Positions 1 through 11,382 are shown, counted from the stretch's first letter. The stretch: 64,000 nucleotides of DNA from Schistosoma mansoni (GCF_000237925.1 NC_031500.1:2356001-2420000); one strand, 5' to 3'. The notes: generated from the sequence alone by a model not told the origin. Made by a program: numbers and translations.

Positions 1-680
1 TATTTAATTGTCATTTCAAATTAAATTCTTAGTTAATTCTTTAATCTATTTGATCATTTTTAACAAATAAATATTGTAATGTAAATTAATAGGGGGGAAG
101 GGGGGAGGGGTAGATAGAGTATATGGTTAGTTTGTTTTGTTTATTCATCTATTCATCCATTAACTTAACTTCTCTTTACTTTGTTACAGTTTTCTTTTCC
201 TCTTTAGTTGCCATTTAGTTACATAGTTAGTTTACTTTCTTTTTTTTTCACTCAGTTTAGTTCATTTAATTCTTAATTAAAGATGTAAATGAGAAATATC
301 CGATTTCATCCCATTCAACATCCAGCTTATATACATCATTATAGATACGTTACTTCATTCTATTCTTCTTTTTTAAATGAAAATAATTATCTCATTCAAT
401 ATGAGTTACATTAAAGTTGATAGGTATTAATGTTGATTTGTTTATTTATAGAATGGATACAGTGATAGATTGGTCTCTCTGTGTGTATGGGGGGGGAGAG
501 TGGATGGATGGATGGTTAGATGGATGGTATTAATTCGTCAATTGATGCTTATTATAAATTAATCAACCGTATAGTTCAGACAGAAACATAATTCCTTCTT
601 ATTACATTAAATACTTTTTATAATGATAAACAGTTAGATAGATGTATGGATAGAGAGATAGATGGATAGACAGATAGATA
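1..680. other. AT-rich spacer with tetranucleotide tracts
   Basis: No coding or RNA gene seen. Contains a short G-rich run near 91-110, a GGAT/GATG tract near 500-530, and a GATA/GGATA tract near 633-680 that abuts the first Sm-alpha fragment. Confidence 0.7.
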
Positions 681-805
681 GTGAACGGTACTGGGTTCGA
701 ATCCCGAAATGAACATCAACTCTGAAATGCAGGTATATCCAGCTGACGAGTCCCAAATGGGACGAAACGCAAGTCCTGGATTCTACTGCTAGCCATTATC
801 CATCT
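681..805 (+). repeat. Sm-alpha-type SINE, 5'-truncated
   Basis: Retains the B-box side of the tRNA-like head (CTGGGTTCGAATCCC), the linker, and the hammerhead, ending near GCCATTATCCATCTTTGCTTA. The A-box half is missing; the fragment begins inside the simple repeat. Confidence 0.85.
737..781 (+). ncRNA. Hammerhead ribozyme, intact core (Sm-alpha)
   Basis: CTGACGAG at 743-750, GAAA at 764-767, cleavage triplet GTC at 773-775. Stem I is ATCCAG/CTGGAT; stem II is a perfect GTCCC/GGGAC. Stem III is very short (CGCAAG), as is usual for schistosome hammerheads, which favours activity as dimers. Confidence 0.85.
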
Positions 806-934
806 TTGCTTATAATAAAATAATGCTGCCTAACAAATTATATCAATTCTATACATAGCATACAATTGATATATATTACATATTGAAAACATTATAGTAA
901 CAAAAGCTTAAAATGAAATTGACTCATTAAAAAG

Positions 935-1265
935 TTCGAACCCAAGACCTATCAGTCTCACGCGCGAGCGCTTAACCACTGGAGTTCAGCCAGGTCTGTT
1001 ATGAGATAGTAACTCACTGAAAACATTGGTGAATGGTTGCTCATTGTTATGGATTGATTGAAGTTAGACATTAACACCGTTGGATGTCATTCAGCTCGGT
1101 GGTCTAGTGGTTAAGCGCTTGCGCGCGAGACCGATAAGTCCTGGGTTCGAATCTCGCAAGGCGGGATCGTGGATACTCACTGCCGAGGAGTTCCACAATA
1201 GAGCGAAACAGCCGTCCAGTGCTTCTAGGTTTTCCATGGTAGACTAGCTGCAATTGATTCATGAT
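935..1265. repeat. tRNA-headed SINE (family S1), chimeric inverted copy
   Basis: 935-985 is a minus-strand tRNA-like head. It switches at about 986 to a plus-strand copy whose head (A box TGGTCTAGTGG near 1100, B box GGTTCGAATCT) is followed by the hammerhead region at 1178-1222. There the core reads CCGAGGAG instead of CTGAGGAG, so cleavage is probably lost. Confidence 0.8.
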
Positions 1266-1399
1266 TCCAACTATATAAAATTACTGAAATCTCCACAAAA
1301 CCCCCTTTCTAATCTTTAAAAAATCCTAAATTTTTTTGTAGTTAAGGGTAGATAAGATAGAATTTATCATTTAAATATACAACTTCATTAAATTCATTT

Positions 1400-1707
1400 A
1401 GTATTGTTTGTTTGAATCTTCCTATCGATGTGTTAGGACTGCAACTGGTCAGTCTCTAATTGGCATATATTCAAACAAACAATACTAAATGAATTTAAAC
1501 TTCACCCCATCGCACAAGCAAATGGCTCTCAGGACTCAGTGGCCGAGTGGATAACGCGATGGCGTTTGAAGCGAGGGTACTGGGTTCGAGTCCCAGAGTG
1601 AACATCAACTCTGAGATGCAGGTACATCCAGCTGACGAGTCCCAAATAGGACGAAACGCGCGCCGTGGATTCCACTGCAAGCCACTATCCATCTTTGCTT
1701 ACCATAC
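1400..1707 (+). repeat. Sm-alpha SINE copy with damaged hammerhead
   Basis: An inverted tail piece (GTTTGTTTGAATCTTCC to GGCATAT) precedes a full tRNA-like head at 1540-1605 (TGGCCGAGTGG A box, GGTTCGAGTCC B box) and a hammerhead at 1626-1672. CTGACGAG and GAAA remain, but the GTC cleavage triplet has become GCC and stem I is altered. Confidence 0.85.
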
Positions 1708-1904
1708 AACTTCATTATTTTTATCAAAATTTGATTGATTCAAATTGATTTTGCATAAATTAGGAATTACCGTTTTCTTTTTTTTTCTCATCTCTCACTC
1801 TTTTTAACACTTGCGAAAAAGATTGTTAATCTAAGCTAATGAAAGTATGAAATAAGACTCGGTCATAGTAAAGAGAATTAAGTAATTTTAATAGTTGAGT
1901 TCAT

Positions 1905-2105
1905 GAGTCAAATAAAGCTAGACTACCATGGAAAACCTGGAAGCACTGGACAGCCGTTTCCTATCGTGGGACTATTCAACAGTACGCATCTATGATTTCA
2001 CCTCTCCAGATTCGAACCCACGACGTATCAGTCTCAAGTGTGAACGATTAACCTTTAGACTAGTGAGCTAGCCGGTATCCAACGGATGTTAACTTCTAAC
2101 TTCAA
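1905..2105 (-). repeat. SINE S1, degenerate
   Basis: Minus-strand copy with the tRNA-like head near 2000-2070. A deletion removes the bases flanking the GAAA side of the hammerhead (the reverse reads GGAAAC with no GGAC partner). Confidence 0.7.
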
Positions 2106-2119
2106 CTAATCCACAAAGT

Positions 2120-2660
2120 AAGTAAACATTGTAATACGTTTGATTAATTTTTGTCTAACTGATGAATTGAATTTTATAGATCAATTTGTATAATTTAATC
2201 TGTAGTTTAAATGACTCTAGATTATACCCATCCTGTATGAATGAAAATTGATGGAAGGGGAAAAGTGTAGGAAATTCTACTTGATACCTAGGTCACTTCA
2301 TTTCATAAACCGAGATATTGTCACTATACTGTACTGAGATTTATACATTTGGCTATCACATATCTTGACGGATAAGAGTGATTGATTGATTTGAGAGTAA
2401 GGTGAAGGAAAGCTAGAAATGGTCAAATCAAAACGTTTAGAGTTGGTTATAATAGCTCAGATGTATTCATTTTTATCTCACTCTATAGTTACGATCTCGG
2501 TATATTTTCATACATACCTTATTTTCAAATCATATTCTCAATGTTTAGTCTATTTGATCAAGATTGTTATTAAGTTATTTGGACTCATTCATCATTCGTT
2601 TTGTTAATTTCATTTCATACTGGCAATCTTGCATGACAATTTGATTCAGTACATATTTGA
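2120..2660. other. Spacer, nothing recognised
   Basis: AT-rich unique-looking sequence. The short frames here have no family signal. Confidence 0.5.
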
Positions 2661-2661
2661 A

Positions 2662-3060
2662 AGAAGGACTTGACACACATGACATTGATCACCATCCAGT
2701 GATCAGTCAAATGTGATTACATCTCAGTCCTACAGGAGGTTGGTCGCGACCCGCATAGCTCAGCGGTAACGTCTCCAACTGTCAAGTTGAGTGACACGGG
2801 ATTGAATCCGTCAGGGAGCACCAGTTCCCTCAAGATTAAAGGTGCACCTTGCTGACAAGTGCCAAGTAGCACAAAACCCGGGTCCAGGGTTTCTTACTGA
2901 CCACCTCCAACCACCATCTAATCTCATCATAGTGCACGCAGTTTCCAGTCACCTAGACTAGTGGCCACATCGCAATTTGATCGTTCTGCACTAAGAAGGA
3001 CTTGACACACATGACATTGATCACCACTCAGTGATCAATCAATTGTGATTCAGTACATAT
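2662..3060 (+). repeat. tRNA-headed repeat family S3, flanked by ~57 bp direct repeats
   Basis: The tRNA-like head at about 2750-2822 (A box TAGCTCAGCGG, B-box-like GGATTGAATCC) is followed by a hammerhead-like block at 2845-2893. Both catalytic boxes carry a G-to-A change (CTGACAAG and CAAAA), so the ribozyme should be dead. Near-identical ~57 bp blocks beginning AGAAGGACTTGACACACATG lie at 2662-2719 and 2994-3052. Confidence 0.75.
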
Positions 3061-3454
3061 ATTTTTCGGGTTCTTAATTGATTATAATTGATTGATAGTA
3101 AATTGTACTGACTAGTTACTGTACACTTCTGAATTTAGTGCTTATCTCAATCCTCTTTAATTTTATCACCAACAGTCTAAACAATTAGACATTTAGATAA
3201 TGAATATTGTGAGTTTGAATCACAAGAACAATGTCCACCAAGGTGTAAAGAAATATCCTACTGACAGTGAATACCAACACAAATACTGTCAGGGTAGGAT
3301 TTTGTGTAGATTGTAGAGTTTACCTAGATAAAATCAAGAACTATACTACTACTAAGACTCCTCAGCAGTACATATACAAGACCCCACCACAGGAGATTGA
3401 ATTCAGGATCACTGGTCTCATCATGAAGGTATAAACTCTAGACCATTGAGAGGA

Positions 3455-3625
3455 AATCCAATAGTAAAAACATCCATTCACTGGAGACTGAAGGTTCTAA
3501 GTTTGATTCCTTTTTGTCGGATCGTAGATGAGCACCGCCGAAGAGAAGTCCCATATTAGGACAAAACGACTATCTAGCGTTTCCAGGTTTTCAATAATGA
3601 TCTAACATTGATCAGTCCATGATTT
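3455..3625 (+). repeat. SINE S1 fragment, degenerate
   Basis: Remnant of the plus-strand head-to-3'-end portion; the hammerhead region is heavily mutated (GCCGAAGAG, CAAAA). Confidence 0.6.
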
Positions 3626-3704
3626 CAATATATTTAATATATCATATTATTAAAATGGTAATGGGGTTTTCTGTGGAGATTTTAAATAATTTTTATATAT
3701 ACTT

Positions 3705-4015
3705 GAAATCATGAGTCAATTGAAGCTAGACCACCATGGAAAACCTAGAGGCACTAGACGGCCGTTTCGTCCTATTATGGGACTCCTCAGCAGTGCGTAT
3801 CCACAGTCCCGCCTCGCGAGATTCGAACCCAGGACCTACCAGTCTCGCGCCAGAACACTTTACCCGATAGACCACTGTGTTGGCCGGCATCCAACGGTGT
3901 TAGTGTCTAACTTCAACCAATCCACGAAGTTGAGGAGTCCCATAATAGGATGAAACGGCTGTCCAGTTTTCTACGGTAGTTTAGCTTCAATTGACTCATG
4001 ATTCCAAGTATATAC
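3705..4015. repeat. SINE S1 fold-back pair
   Basis: A minus-strand copy (3705-3925) switches to a plus-strand 3' part (3927-4015) that begins inside the hammerhead core, so the two ends are complementary and could form a long hairpin. Typical 3' tail sequence (ATTTCAACTAT, TCTCCACA, CCCC) lies on the outside. Confidence 0.8.
3751..3796 (-). ncRNA. Hammerhead ribozyme, intact core (SINE S1)
   Basis: The minus strand reads CTGAGGAG, stem II GTCC/GGAC, GAAA, GTC; stem I is GCACTG/TAGTGC (one wobble). The core is complete by eye. Confidence 0.75.
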
Positions 4016-5440
4016 ATAAAAATGGTAATGATCGAAGTGATAATGGTCAATTAGTTGAATATTTATGAATTAACCAATTATTATAACACATTTATTTTAC
4101 AGTCCACTTATTAAAATGGACAATAATAATCTAATAAGAAAACATATACACTTATTCCTATTCACACACACACACAAACAAACCCACGTACAAAGAAACA
4201 ATTAAAATGATACAATGATGTATGTATATGTCTGTGAGAGAGAGAGGGGGGAAGGGAGAGGGAGAGAGAGAAGTGTAAACTAACACCCCATAATAGTGAC
4301 AACTATACGGGTTCCTTTGATCATAATTAAACACTTAAAATCAAATTAAAAAAAATTAAGGTGGAACAAGTAAAGTGAGAGAAGTAAGAAACTTACAACT
4401 AAAGACATAAAACAGGAAACTATTCAATAATCATAATCATTACTACTAAAAGAAGTGTAAAAATAATATCAGTAGTATATATAGATGTGTGTGTGAATGA
4501 GTGAATGTTTGGTTTTTTAAACAGTACTCAATAAAGTACATGACCTGTATTATCATTGTCCAAGAGATAATATATGTATACATTCATCATATACATATCA
4601 GATATATATATCTCGTCAGTACTTGTGTATCTATCTATGTGTGTATGTATGTGTGGAGGTAATCAAGTCTGTAACCCTTTTAATATTGTCTATATATATA
4701 TATATTATATGATGTGTAGGAGTTTAATATAAACCATACCAACATACATATACCCCCACCCCCATAAGTGATAAAATGATTGACGCCCAACAACAACACC
4801 ACCACCATAAATATATTCTCTCTCTCTATTAATTTAAACGGTTATTAAATGAAAGAAAGAAAAAACTTTAAATAATACCGATAAGAGAAATTAATTGATG
4901 TCATTAATTCTTTTATAGAACTGGTAGAATAGTCTAAGATAAAACAAGAAAATAGATTATAAATTTTTTTTCCGTTTTTTTCTTTTTTTCTGTCTTTTTC
5001 TTTTAGAAAAAAGGAAGTTATATAGTTGATTTCCTGTGTTGTGCCTTTTTTTTCCCCTACTCTTTCTCTCCCTCCCTCTCCCCCTCTCCCTCTCTCTCCC
5101 CCCTCTCACTCATTCATTTACTCAGGATATTTCTGTGGTAAATTTTGTCTAATATTTTTTTTGTGTAAAATTTTACTCAAAATCAAAAATGAATAAGTGA
5201 CTACTTATCTTATTGAATTAATCAGTAGTATGTTTGTCTATATATATAAATATATATCTGTATAAAAATTATAATAATTATTAAATTTAGATAAATTGAT
5301 TTAAAAGCAAAAAAAACAAACAAACAGAAACAAGGTAAGTTTTTCTGTTTGATAAAACTTTCAACTTGATTTTATACAAAAGAATTCAATTTAGAAGCAA
5401 AGATAAATAGTACCTAGTAGTGAAATTCAGGTAGTGTATT
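4016..5440. other. Low-complexity, purine/pyrimidine-skewed spacer
   Basis: No gene seen. Contains a GA/GGGA tract near 4230-4275, TA and TG microsatellites near 4590-4700, a CT/CCCT tract near 5050-5110, and poly-T runs near 4965-5050. Confidence 0.7.
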
Positions 5441-5544
5441 TCGTCTTATTTGAGACTTGTCAATTAGATGTATGAACTTACATATCAGAGGTGATGTTCA
5501 ACTCTGGGGCTTGAACCTAGTAGTGTTCACAGGTGGTTATAAGG

Positions 5545-5800
5545 ACATAGTAGCTAAGTGAATAAAGCGAAAACATTTGAAGTGAACGGTATTGAGTTCG
5601 AGTCTCAGAGAAAACATCAATTCTGGGATGCAACCACATCCAGATGATGATGAGTCCTGAAATAAGATGAAACTCTCATCATGGATTCCACTACTAGCCA
5701 CTATCCATCTTTGCTTGTAATGCTTATGACTTTAAGCGATATCGAGGCAATTCGCACAGGATGTGTATATGCCAACAAGAGACTGATCAACAATGGGAAG
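5545..5800 (+). repeat. Sm-alpha SINE, degenerate
   Basis: Plus copy with B-box-like TGAGTTCGAGTCTC and a decayed hammerhead near 5637-5690, continuing into the long 3' tail (GCCACTATCCATCTTTGCTT, then GAGGCAATTCGCACAG). Confidence 0.7.
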
Positions 5801-5892
5801 ATACAAGTAAACAACACCAAGTGGATGGAAGAATTCACTTTGTTTCTTTTTTTGTGAAATCTAGGGATAATATTGACAATTAATTTATATTC

Positions 5893-6115
5893 ATTCAGTA
5901 TAGTTTGTTTGAATCTTCCCATCGATTTGTTAGGACTGCAACTGGTCAGTCTCTAATTGGAATATGTGCATACTGTGTGTATTGCCTCGATATAGCCTTA
6001 ATTCACAAGCATGGTAATCAGAGATGGATAGTGGCTAGCAGTGGAATCCAGGACGCGCGTTTCGTCCTATTTGGGACTCATCAGCTGGATGTACCTGCAT
6101 CTCAGAGTTGATTAA
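5893..6115 (-). repeat. Sm-alpha SINE, minus copy without tRNA head
   Basis: Minus-strand copy from the tail (GTTTGTTTGAATCTTCCC) to the linker (CTCAGAGTTGAT); the tRNA-like head is absent beyond 6113. With the plus copy at 5545 it forms an inverted pair sharing the tail. Confidence 0.8.
6046..6090 (-). ncRNA. Hammerhead ribozyme, intact core (Sm-alpha)
   Basis: The minus strand has CTGATGAG, stem II GTCC/GGAC around CAAATA, GAAA, and GTC. Stem I is ATCCAG/CTGGAT, perfectly paired. It is one of the copies closest to the published Schistosoma hammerhead as I recall it. Confidence 0.88.
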
Positions 6116-6283
6116 TTTATATTTTTATGCAAAGAGAATTTGACGGAACCATAGACAACTGCTACTTACAACAGGTAATTATGATTTGTACAATTCAAGC
6201 AAGAACATACGCACACACAAAACGGTAGACTAGAATCTATTTCACACCAAAAATAAATCGAAAATATTATCTAAATATATAGT

Positions 6284-6640
6284 TGAAATCATGAGTCAAT
6301 TGAAGCTAGACCACCATGGAAAGTCTGGAAGAACTGGACGGCCGAACCGTCTTATTGTGGAACTCCTCACTAGTGCACATCCACGACCTCGCCTTGTGAG
6401 ATTCGAACCCAGGACCTATCAGTCTTGCGAGCGAGCACTTGAACGATAGACCACTGAGCCGGCATCCAACGGTGTTAATGTCCAACTTCAATCAATCTAC
6501 GAAGTTGAGAAACCATTCATCAATGTCTTCAGTGACTTGATATCTCACAACAGACGTGGTTGAACTCCACTGGATACTGCTTCTCACTAGAACTCCAGGT
6601 TAGCTTCATTTGACTCATGATTTCAACTATATATAAAAAT
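6284..6640 (-). repeat. SINE S1, GAAA-less subfamily
   Basis: Minus copy with tRNA-like head at about 6395-6460. The ribozyme position reads GACGGTTCGGCCGTCC instead of GACGAAACGGCCGTCC, so the catalytic A stretch is absent. Confidence 0.8.
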
Positions 6641-6784
6641 TACTAAAAAATCTCCACAAAAAACCCCCTATTATCTAAATACATTGGTTTTTCTGTATAT
6701 TATGTACATTGTTCAGTAATCCGTTTTTGAATAAACTAAACTGCATAGTATGTGCTGAATGTTAATTAGTCAATAACGTGGTGT

Positions 6785-7300
6785 ATAAACAGAGCCCCCC
6801 AACTACCCTGGTATAGCCGAGGGTGGGGGGAGCCAGTTCTCCTCTTGGAAACGCTCTCACGTGCACACGTGTATAAAGTCACTGCTAGGGAAGTCCGACT
6901 CACTATCTTCTCGCAGTGAGGTTGTTGCTTACAGAATTGAAAGGATAAAAAGCCAATGTCCGGCGCTTTAAACAGGTTAGTGGATATAGAGGATCCACCA
7001 AGAATATTTGGAAAACCCTCATTCCAAACCAACAGTGTACATAGTCTCCAAGGTCCTAAAAGGAACCTATTTTTGGTCACTGGCCACCAAGAAACTGCAT
7101 CTCCTAACGTTGCTCAATTACGTTGTCGATTAGGCCTTTAAGTTAAAAGATCCAGGTGTGGATCACCGAGGAATCCACATGTTTTGGTTTGTGCATCAGG
7201 AAGTATTCCAGAACTTGCACAAACCGAATGATGAAGTGTGGCGCAAATGTATTTGATGCCACCTTGTACCACTGTTCATAAGTTTAAGTAAATAATGAAC
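6785..7300 (-). repeat. Dispersed repeat D (about 500 bp), diverged copy
   Basis: Reverse complement of the repeat at 19651, 44262, 55535, 60535 and 63130. Shared landmarks include CCTGGTA(T/C)GGCCGA, GCAGTGAGT-like and TTTACGAAATTGA-like blocks, and a 3' TTGTACCA block. No protein or tRNA signature is recognised; function unknown. Confidence 0.75.
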
Positions 7301-7319
7301 AAATATTTACAATAGCAAA

Positions 7320-7685
7320 AGATTATATTCAAAGGAAACTCTATACTCTGAAGAAAAAATATGTACCAGAGGGTAAGATGAAAGAAGGATTAAGGTATAT
7401 TGAAAGAAACACTGTAGGGAATCAGTTGAAAGAAGTTATAATTACTTCAAATTAAAAGCGAATAATGCTATAGGGACTGTCAATAAATGGCTTGATACTT
7501 TATTAATTAGAAGCTATCTTTCTGTCAAACTAATAATCCGAGAAAAAAACCCAACATATTCACCAAATTAATCAAAATTAACGTGTACCTACCAAAACAA
7601 GGACCTGCTATAGATCGTACAATTATATTCCAAAATTCCTTCACATCAGTGCAAGAATTTGATTTCTAGACATATCGTGAAGATA
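7320..7685. other. Spacer, nothing recognised
   Basis: AT-rich sequence preceding an RTE 3' end. Possibly decayed retrotransposon, but no conserved reading frame is visible. Confidence 0.4.
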
Positions 7686-7836
7686 CGACATTACGCTGGG
7701 AAATAGAAGGAGATATGAAAGGGATGAATAACAACTGGAAAGAACTAGAAAGGATTACCCAGGACAGGGTTGGATGGAGAATGCTAGTGGATGGCCAGGG
7801 CTCCTCCACGAGGGGTAACAGGAGTAAGTAAGTAAT
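7686..7836 (+). mobile_element. RTE-like retrotransposon, 3' end fragment
   Basis: 5'-truncated copy of the last ~150 bp of the element seen in full at 46826-48870. It includes the frame encoding [14 protein letters not shown] and ends in the characteristic GTAAGTAAGTAA. Confidence 0.85.
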
Positions 7837-7879
7837 GACATAAAGTAGACAGTATGAAATCTTATTATGATCAAAGACA

Positions 7880-8010
7880 GATTTAAGTTAGAACATCATT
7901 GACAACCTTGAAGCACTGAACAGTTGTTCTGTTCTAGTATGGAATTTCTCAGCGGTACTCATCTATGATCCCAGAACCGGAAATCAAACCCAAAACTCAG
8001 CCCTTCAGTG
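7880..8010 (-). repeat. SINE S1 fragment, degenerate
   Basis: Decayed minus copy around the ribozyme region (GCACTGAACAGTTGTTCTG). Confidence 0.55.
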
Positions 8011-8204
8011 GTTATCATCTGAGGTACTATAAGATAACTAGAAAGTACTGGACTATTGCTTCACTTCAAGATGATGATTTTCAGCAATTAACATCTATAA
8101 TCTATCCAAGGATTATATCAAAGAGTTTCAGAATTCTAAGAGAGGGCCTTATATTTCAAACTACTGTCTAATACTGCACAATTTCAAATAAAATTAATTA
8201 TTTT

Positions 8205-8560
8205 AATAGTCGAGATCATGAGTCAATTGAAGCTAGACTATCATGAAAAACCTAAAAGCATTGGACGTTCGTTTCGTCCTATTGTGGGACTCCTCAGCAC
8301 TGCGTATCCACGATCCCGCATCGCGAGATTCAAACCCAGGACCTATCAGTCTCGCGCACGAACGCTTAACCACTAGACCACTGGGCCTGCTGACATCCAC
8401 CGGTGTTAATGTCTAAATTCAATTAATTCACGAAATTGAGCGACATATCCACCATTGTCTTAAGTGAGTTACTATTTCACAACAGACTCGGTTGAACTCC
8501 ACTGGTCACAGCTTCTCACTAGAACTCCAGAAAATACCTCTTCGAGCCAGTAATTACTAC
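8205..8560 (-). repeat. SINE S1, nearly full length
   Basis: Minus copy from the 3' end (GAGATCATGAGTCAATTGAAG) through hammerhead, tRNA-like head (about 8320-8390) and 5' region (AACTCCACTGGTCACAGC). Confidence 0.85.
8258..8303 (-). ncRNA. Hammerhead ribozyme, intact core (SINE S1)
   Basis: CTGAGGAG, GAAA and GTC present on the minus strand. Stem I GCAGTG/CAATGC has one mismatch, which may weaken but not abolish folding. Confidence 0.7.
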
Positions 8561-8729
8561 TCAGTTTCACATTATGAGATGTTACTACAGAACTATTCAA
8601 CCTGCGAATGAATGATCTTTTATATAACTGAGATATTCACAATAACTAATCCTTATACAATTAATTATATTACTTACAAGTAGTAATGGCGAGATCATAA
8701 TTTATGAACAAACCAATCAGATTTAGGAT

Positions 8730-9317
8730 AACGGATCTTAAATTTTGGCGCGAAATTCATTCAATCATTTTATAACGGAATTGAAATTGCCATGTATGAT
8801 GTTACTAACAGATTCTATTTTCTTTCTATTGCAGGGCGATCAAGCATAAACTCTTTGGAGGAAGAAGAGTAAGCCCTACGTACACTAAGCTTACAGGATG
8901 ACTCATAAGACTACTTTGTAAACTGACTCTTCCCTTTGTACTCTCGCCCCGTGAATTTTGATTTTGAAAATAAAAAGGCTCGTGGTCTCCACTTCGTGTT
9001 GTCTGTCTCTTGGTGTAAAATTCTCGATTAACATTGTGTGCTGTGCTTTTAGATTTGTCCTGCGTTTTTCTGACTGCTGATTCTACGTGTTACAATTTAG
9101 CTAGATACTATTTTGGCATTTTAGTTGACGTCAGTTTGTGATGAAAATCATAAATCTAATTCCTGACACTAACTTTTAATTATAAATCATAATCCTTATT
9201 GTTCAAACTGTTTTATAATCTTCATTTAACCTTAGCAACTAGATGAATATTCTCATAGATACTAAAGCACCACTTATAGATCATCCATAAATTATAATCT
9301 TAAAGTAGTAACAATAG
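8730..9317 (+). other. Possible terminal exon-like or LTR-derived segment
   Basis: A TTTCTTTCTATTGCAG|GGCG splice-acceptor-like junction near 8835 leads into a short open stretch. Downstream, near 8966-9015, are an AATAAA hexamer and a GT-rich block, as at a 3' end. No homology is recognised and no partner exon was found on the plus strand. Confidence 0.25.
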
Positions 9318-9622
9318 TGTAGTGAACAAAAACACTAGTTGAGGTCAATCGAATGTATCTAAGCACAAAATTACAGACTATCTCACTAAATTCTGATAAC
9401 CATACAGTGAACAGTCAATTTGTAAAATAACAACCAATTGTTTCAATCTTCACTGTTCCTTCTGTAAATATCACTACATCTTCTTTAATTCCACTGTTCA
9501 TGCATTTTCTTACCAATCGCACTTCATTTCAGTTCTTTCCTTATCGATCTTTTGCCAAAATATATTCTATATCTGACTGTCATCATATACTACTTATATG
9601 GATATAAGTAGACCACAATACA
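9318..9622 (+). mobile_element. Solo LTR-like element, 305 bp, TSD ATAG
   Basis: Starts TGTAGTG and ends in a degenerate CACAATACA. It is flanked by ATAG at 9314-9317 and 9623-9626. Two other copies of the same size lie at 18164 (minus) and 55975 (plus). TG..CA termini and 4-bp duplications suit a Gypsy-type LTR of the CsRn1/Boudicca kind; that lineage is inference. Confidence 0.7.
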
Positions 9623-9825
9623 ATAGTACTAATAAGTAATCACATGTAATTAAACTATATTTTATTCAACTTTTTAATGAAATTGTGTTAAATGTGTAGT
9701 AAAAAAGAAAAGAAAATAAAAAAAAGAAACATGAAGCAACCAAAAAAAGAAGAAAAAAATCAATAATCAAGTAATTTTTATACAAAATTAAACGAATAAA
9801 CAATCAATTGATCAAAAGAAAAATT

Positions 9826-11110
9826 AAACCGAGATCATTGTCAAATTATGGCAATTATATTGTTTGTTCATTATTAATAATCGATAATCAATAATCAATA
9901 ATAGTAATAATGGTAAAGTTAATTTACACTTCACAACATACAATCAATCAATATCGATTTGAGTTGTGATATTTTTTTTTGAACTCCCCCACCATTCAAT
10001 AAATAATCAATAATTTATCAGAACACACTTAGTAACAATGAATCAATATGAATTATTGATTATTTATTATCAAAATGTATTATTATTATTATTATGATTA
10101 TTAAATAATGGAATATTTTTTTGTAATTGTACAATGAATTGAACAAAGGAGATTAAACCGAGATCAAGTCAAGTTATGGCAATAATATTGTTTATTCATT
10201 ATCAATAATCAATAATCAATAATAATAATAATGGTTAAATTAATTTACACTTCATAATATATTGCATATACAATCAATAAATTTGATTTTTTTTGAACTC
10301 CCCCACCATTTAATAAATAATCAATATCCTATCAGAATATACTTAGTAACAATGAATCAATATATGAATTATTGATTATTTATCATTCAAATGTGAAAAA
10401 TTATTATTATTACCATTAAATAATGGAATATTTCTTTGTAATTATACAATGAATTGAATAAAGGAAATCAAACCGAGATCATCTCAGTTTATGGCAACAG
10501 TATTGTTTATTTATTATCAATAATCAATAATCAATAATGGTAGAGTTAATTTACACTTCACAATATATTGAATATACAATCAATCAATATCTTTTTAAAG
10601 TATCATTTTTTTTAAATAATTTTTTTTCAACTCCCCCACTATTCAATAAATAATCAATATTCTATCAAAATATACTTAGTAACAATGAATCAATATTGAT
10701 TATTTATCATCAAAATGTCAAAAAATTATTATTACTATTACTATTATTATTATTAAATAATGTTATATTCTTTGTTATTGTACAATCAAGTGAACAAAGG
10801 AAATGAAACCGAGATCATGTCAAATTATGGCAACAGTATTGTTTGCTCATTATCAATAATCAATAATGGTAAAGTTAATTTACACTTTACAATATACAAT
10901 CAATCAATATTGACGTGAGTTGTTATTCTTTTTTTAAAATTTTTTTTTGAACCCCCTCCCCTCATTATTCAATAAATAATCAATATTCTATCAGAATATA
11001 CTTAGTAACAATAAATCAATATTGATTATTGATTATTTATTATTAAAATGTATTATTATTATTATTATTAAATAATGGTATAGTTTTTGTCATTGTATTA
11101 TTAATTGTTA
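9826..11110 (-). repeat. Tandem 315-336 bp array covering the BarH 3' flank and coding tail
   Basis: Four head-to-tail units begin with AAACCGAGATC at 9826, 10155, 10470 and 10806. Each carries the same order of blocks: a GTTTATTCATTATC-like block, an AATTTACACTTCA block, a CTCCCCCA block, an ACTTAGTAACAATGAATCAA block, an ATT/AAT triplet run, and TTGAACAAAGG. The fourth unit runs into the BarH gene, so its triplet run is the end of the reading frame. On the minus strand the outer units still read NN..NNTF followed by a stop. This looks like repeated duplication of the gene's 3' end (coding tail plus 3' UTR). Several units contain the minus-strand AATAAA hexamer, so alternative polyadenylation is possible. 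Confidence 0.85.
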
Positions 11111-11347
11111 ATAAATTTGTTAATAAATTAATTGTTTTATATGATTCTATTGAATTGATATTGAATTTTGATATTAATGAATCAATTGGTATATTAAATG
11201 ATAATAATTTCGTTGTTTCCATGGGAGATAAATTATTTATAGGATAATATGATAAGGTTGGTATATTAGTAGTAGTAGTATTAGTAGTAGTATTAGTAGT
11301 AGTATATGATTGAGTTGGATTACATATTGATGATGGTGATGGTGATA

Positions 11348-11382
<35 letters not shown>

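Noticed and set aside
3711-3953. Open frames of 60-80 codons repeated across the window (peptides such as KLDHHGKPRGT or GFESHKARSWM)
   Set aside because: They are translations of SINE S1 in various frames; the same peptides recur only where the repeat recurs.
9826-11040. Minisatellite unrelated to the gene
   Set aside because: The unit's end matches the BarH coding tail in order and frame, so the array derives from the gene's 3' end.
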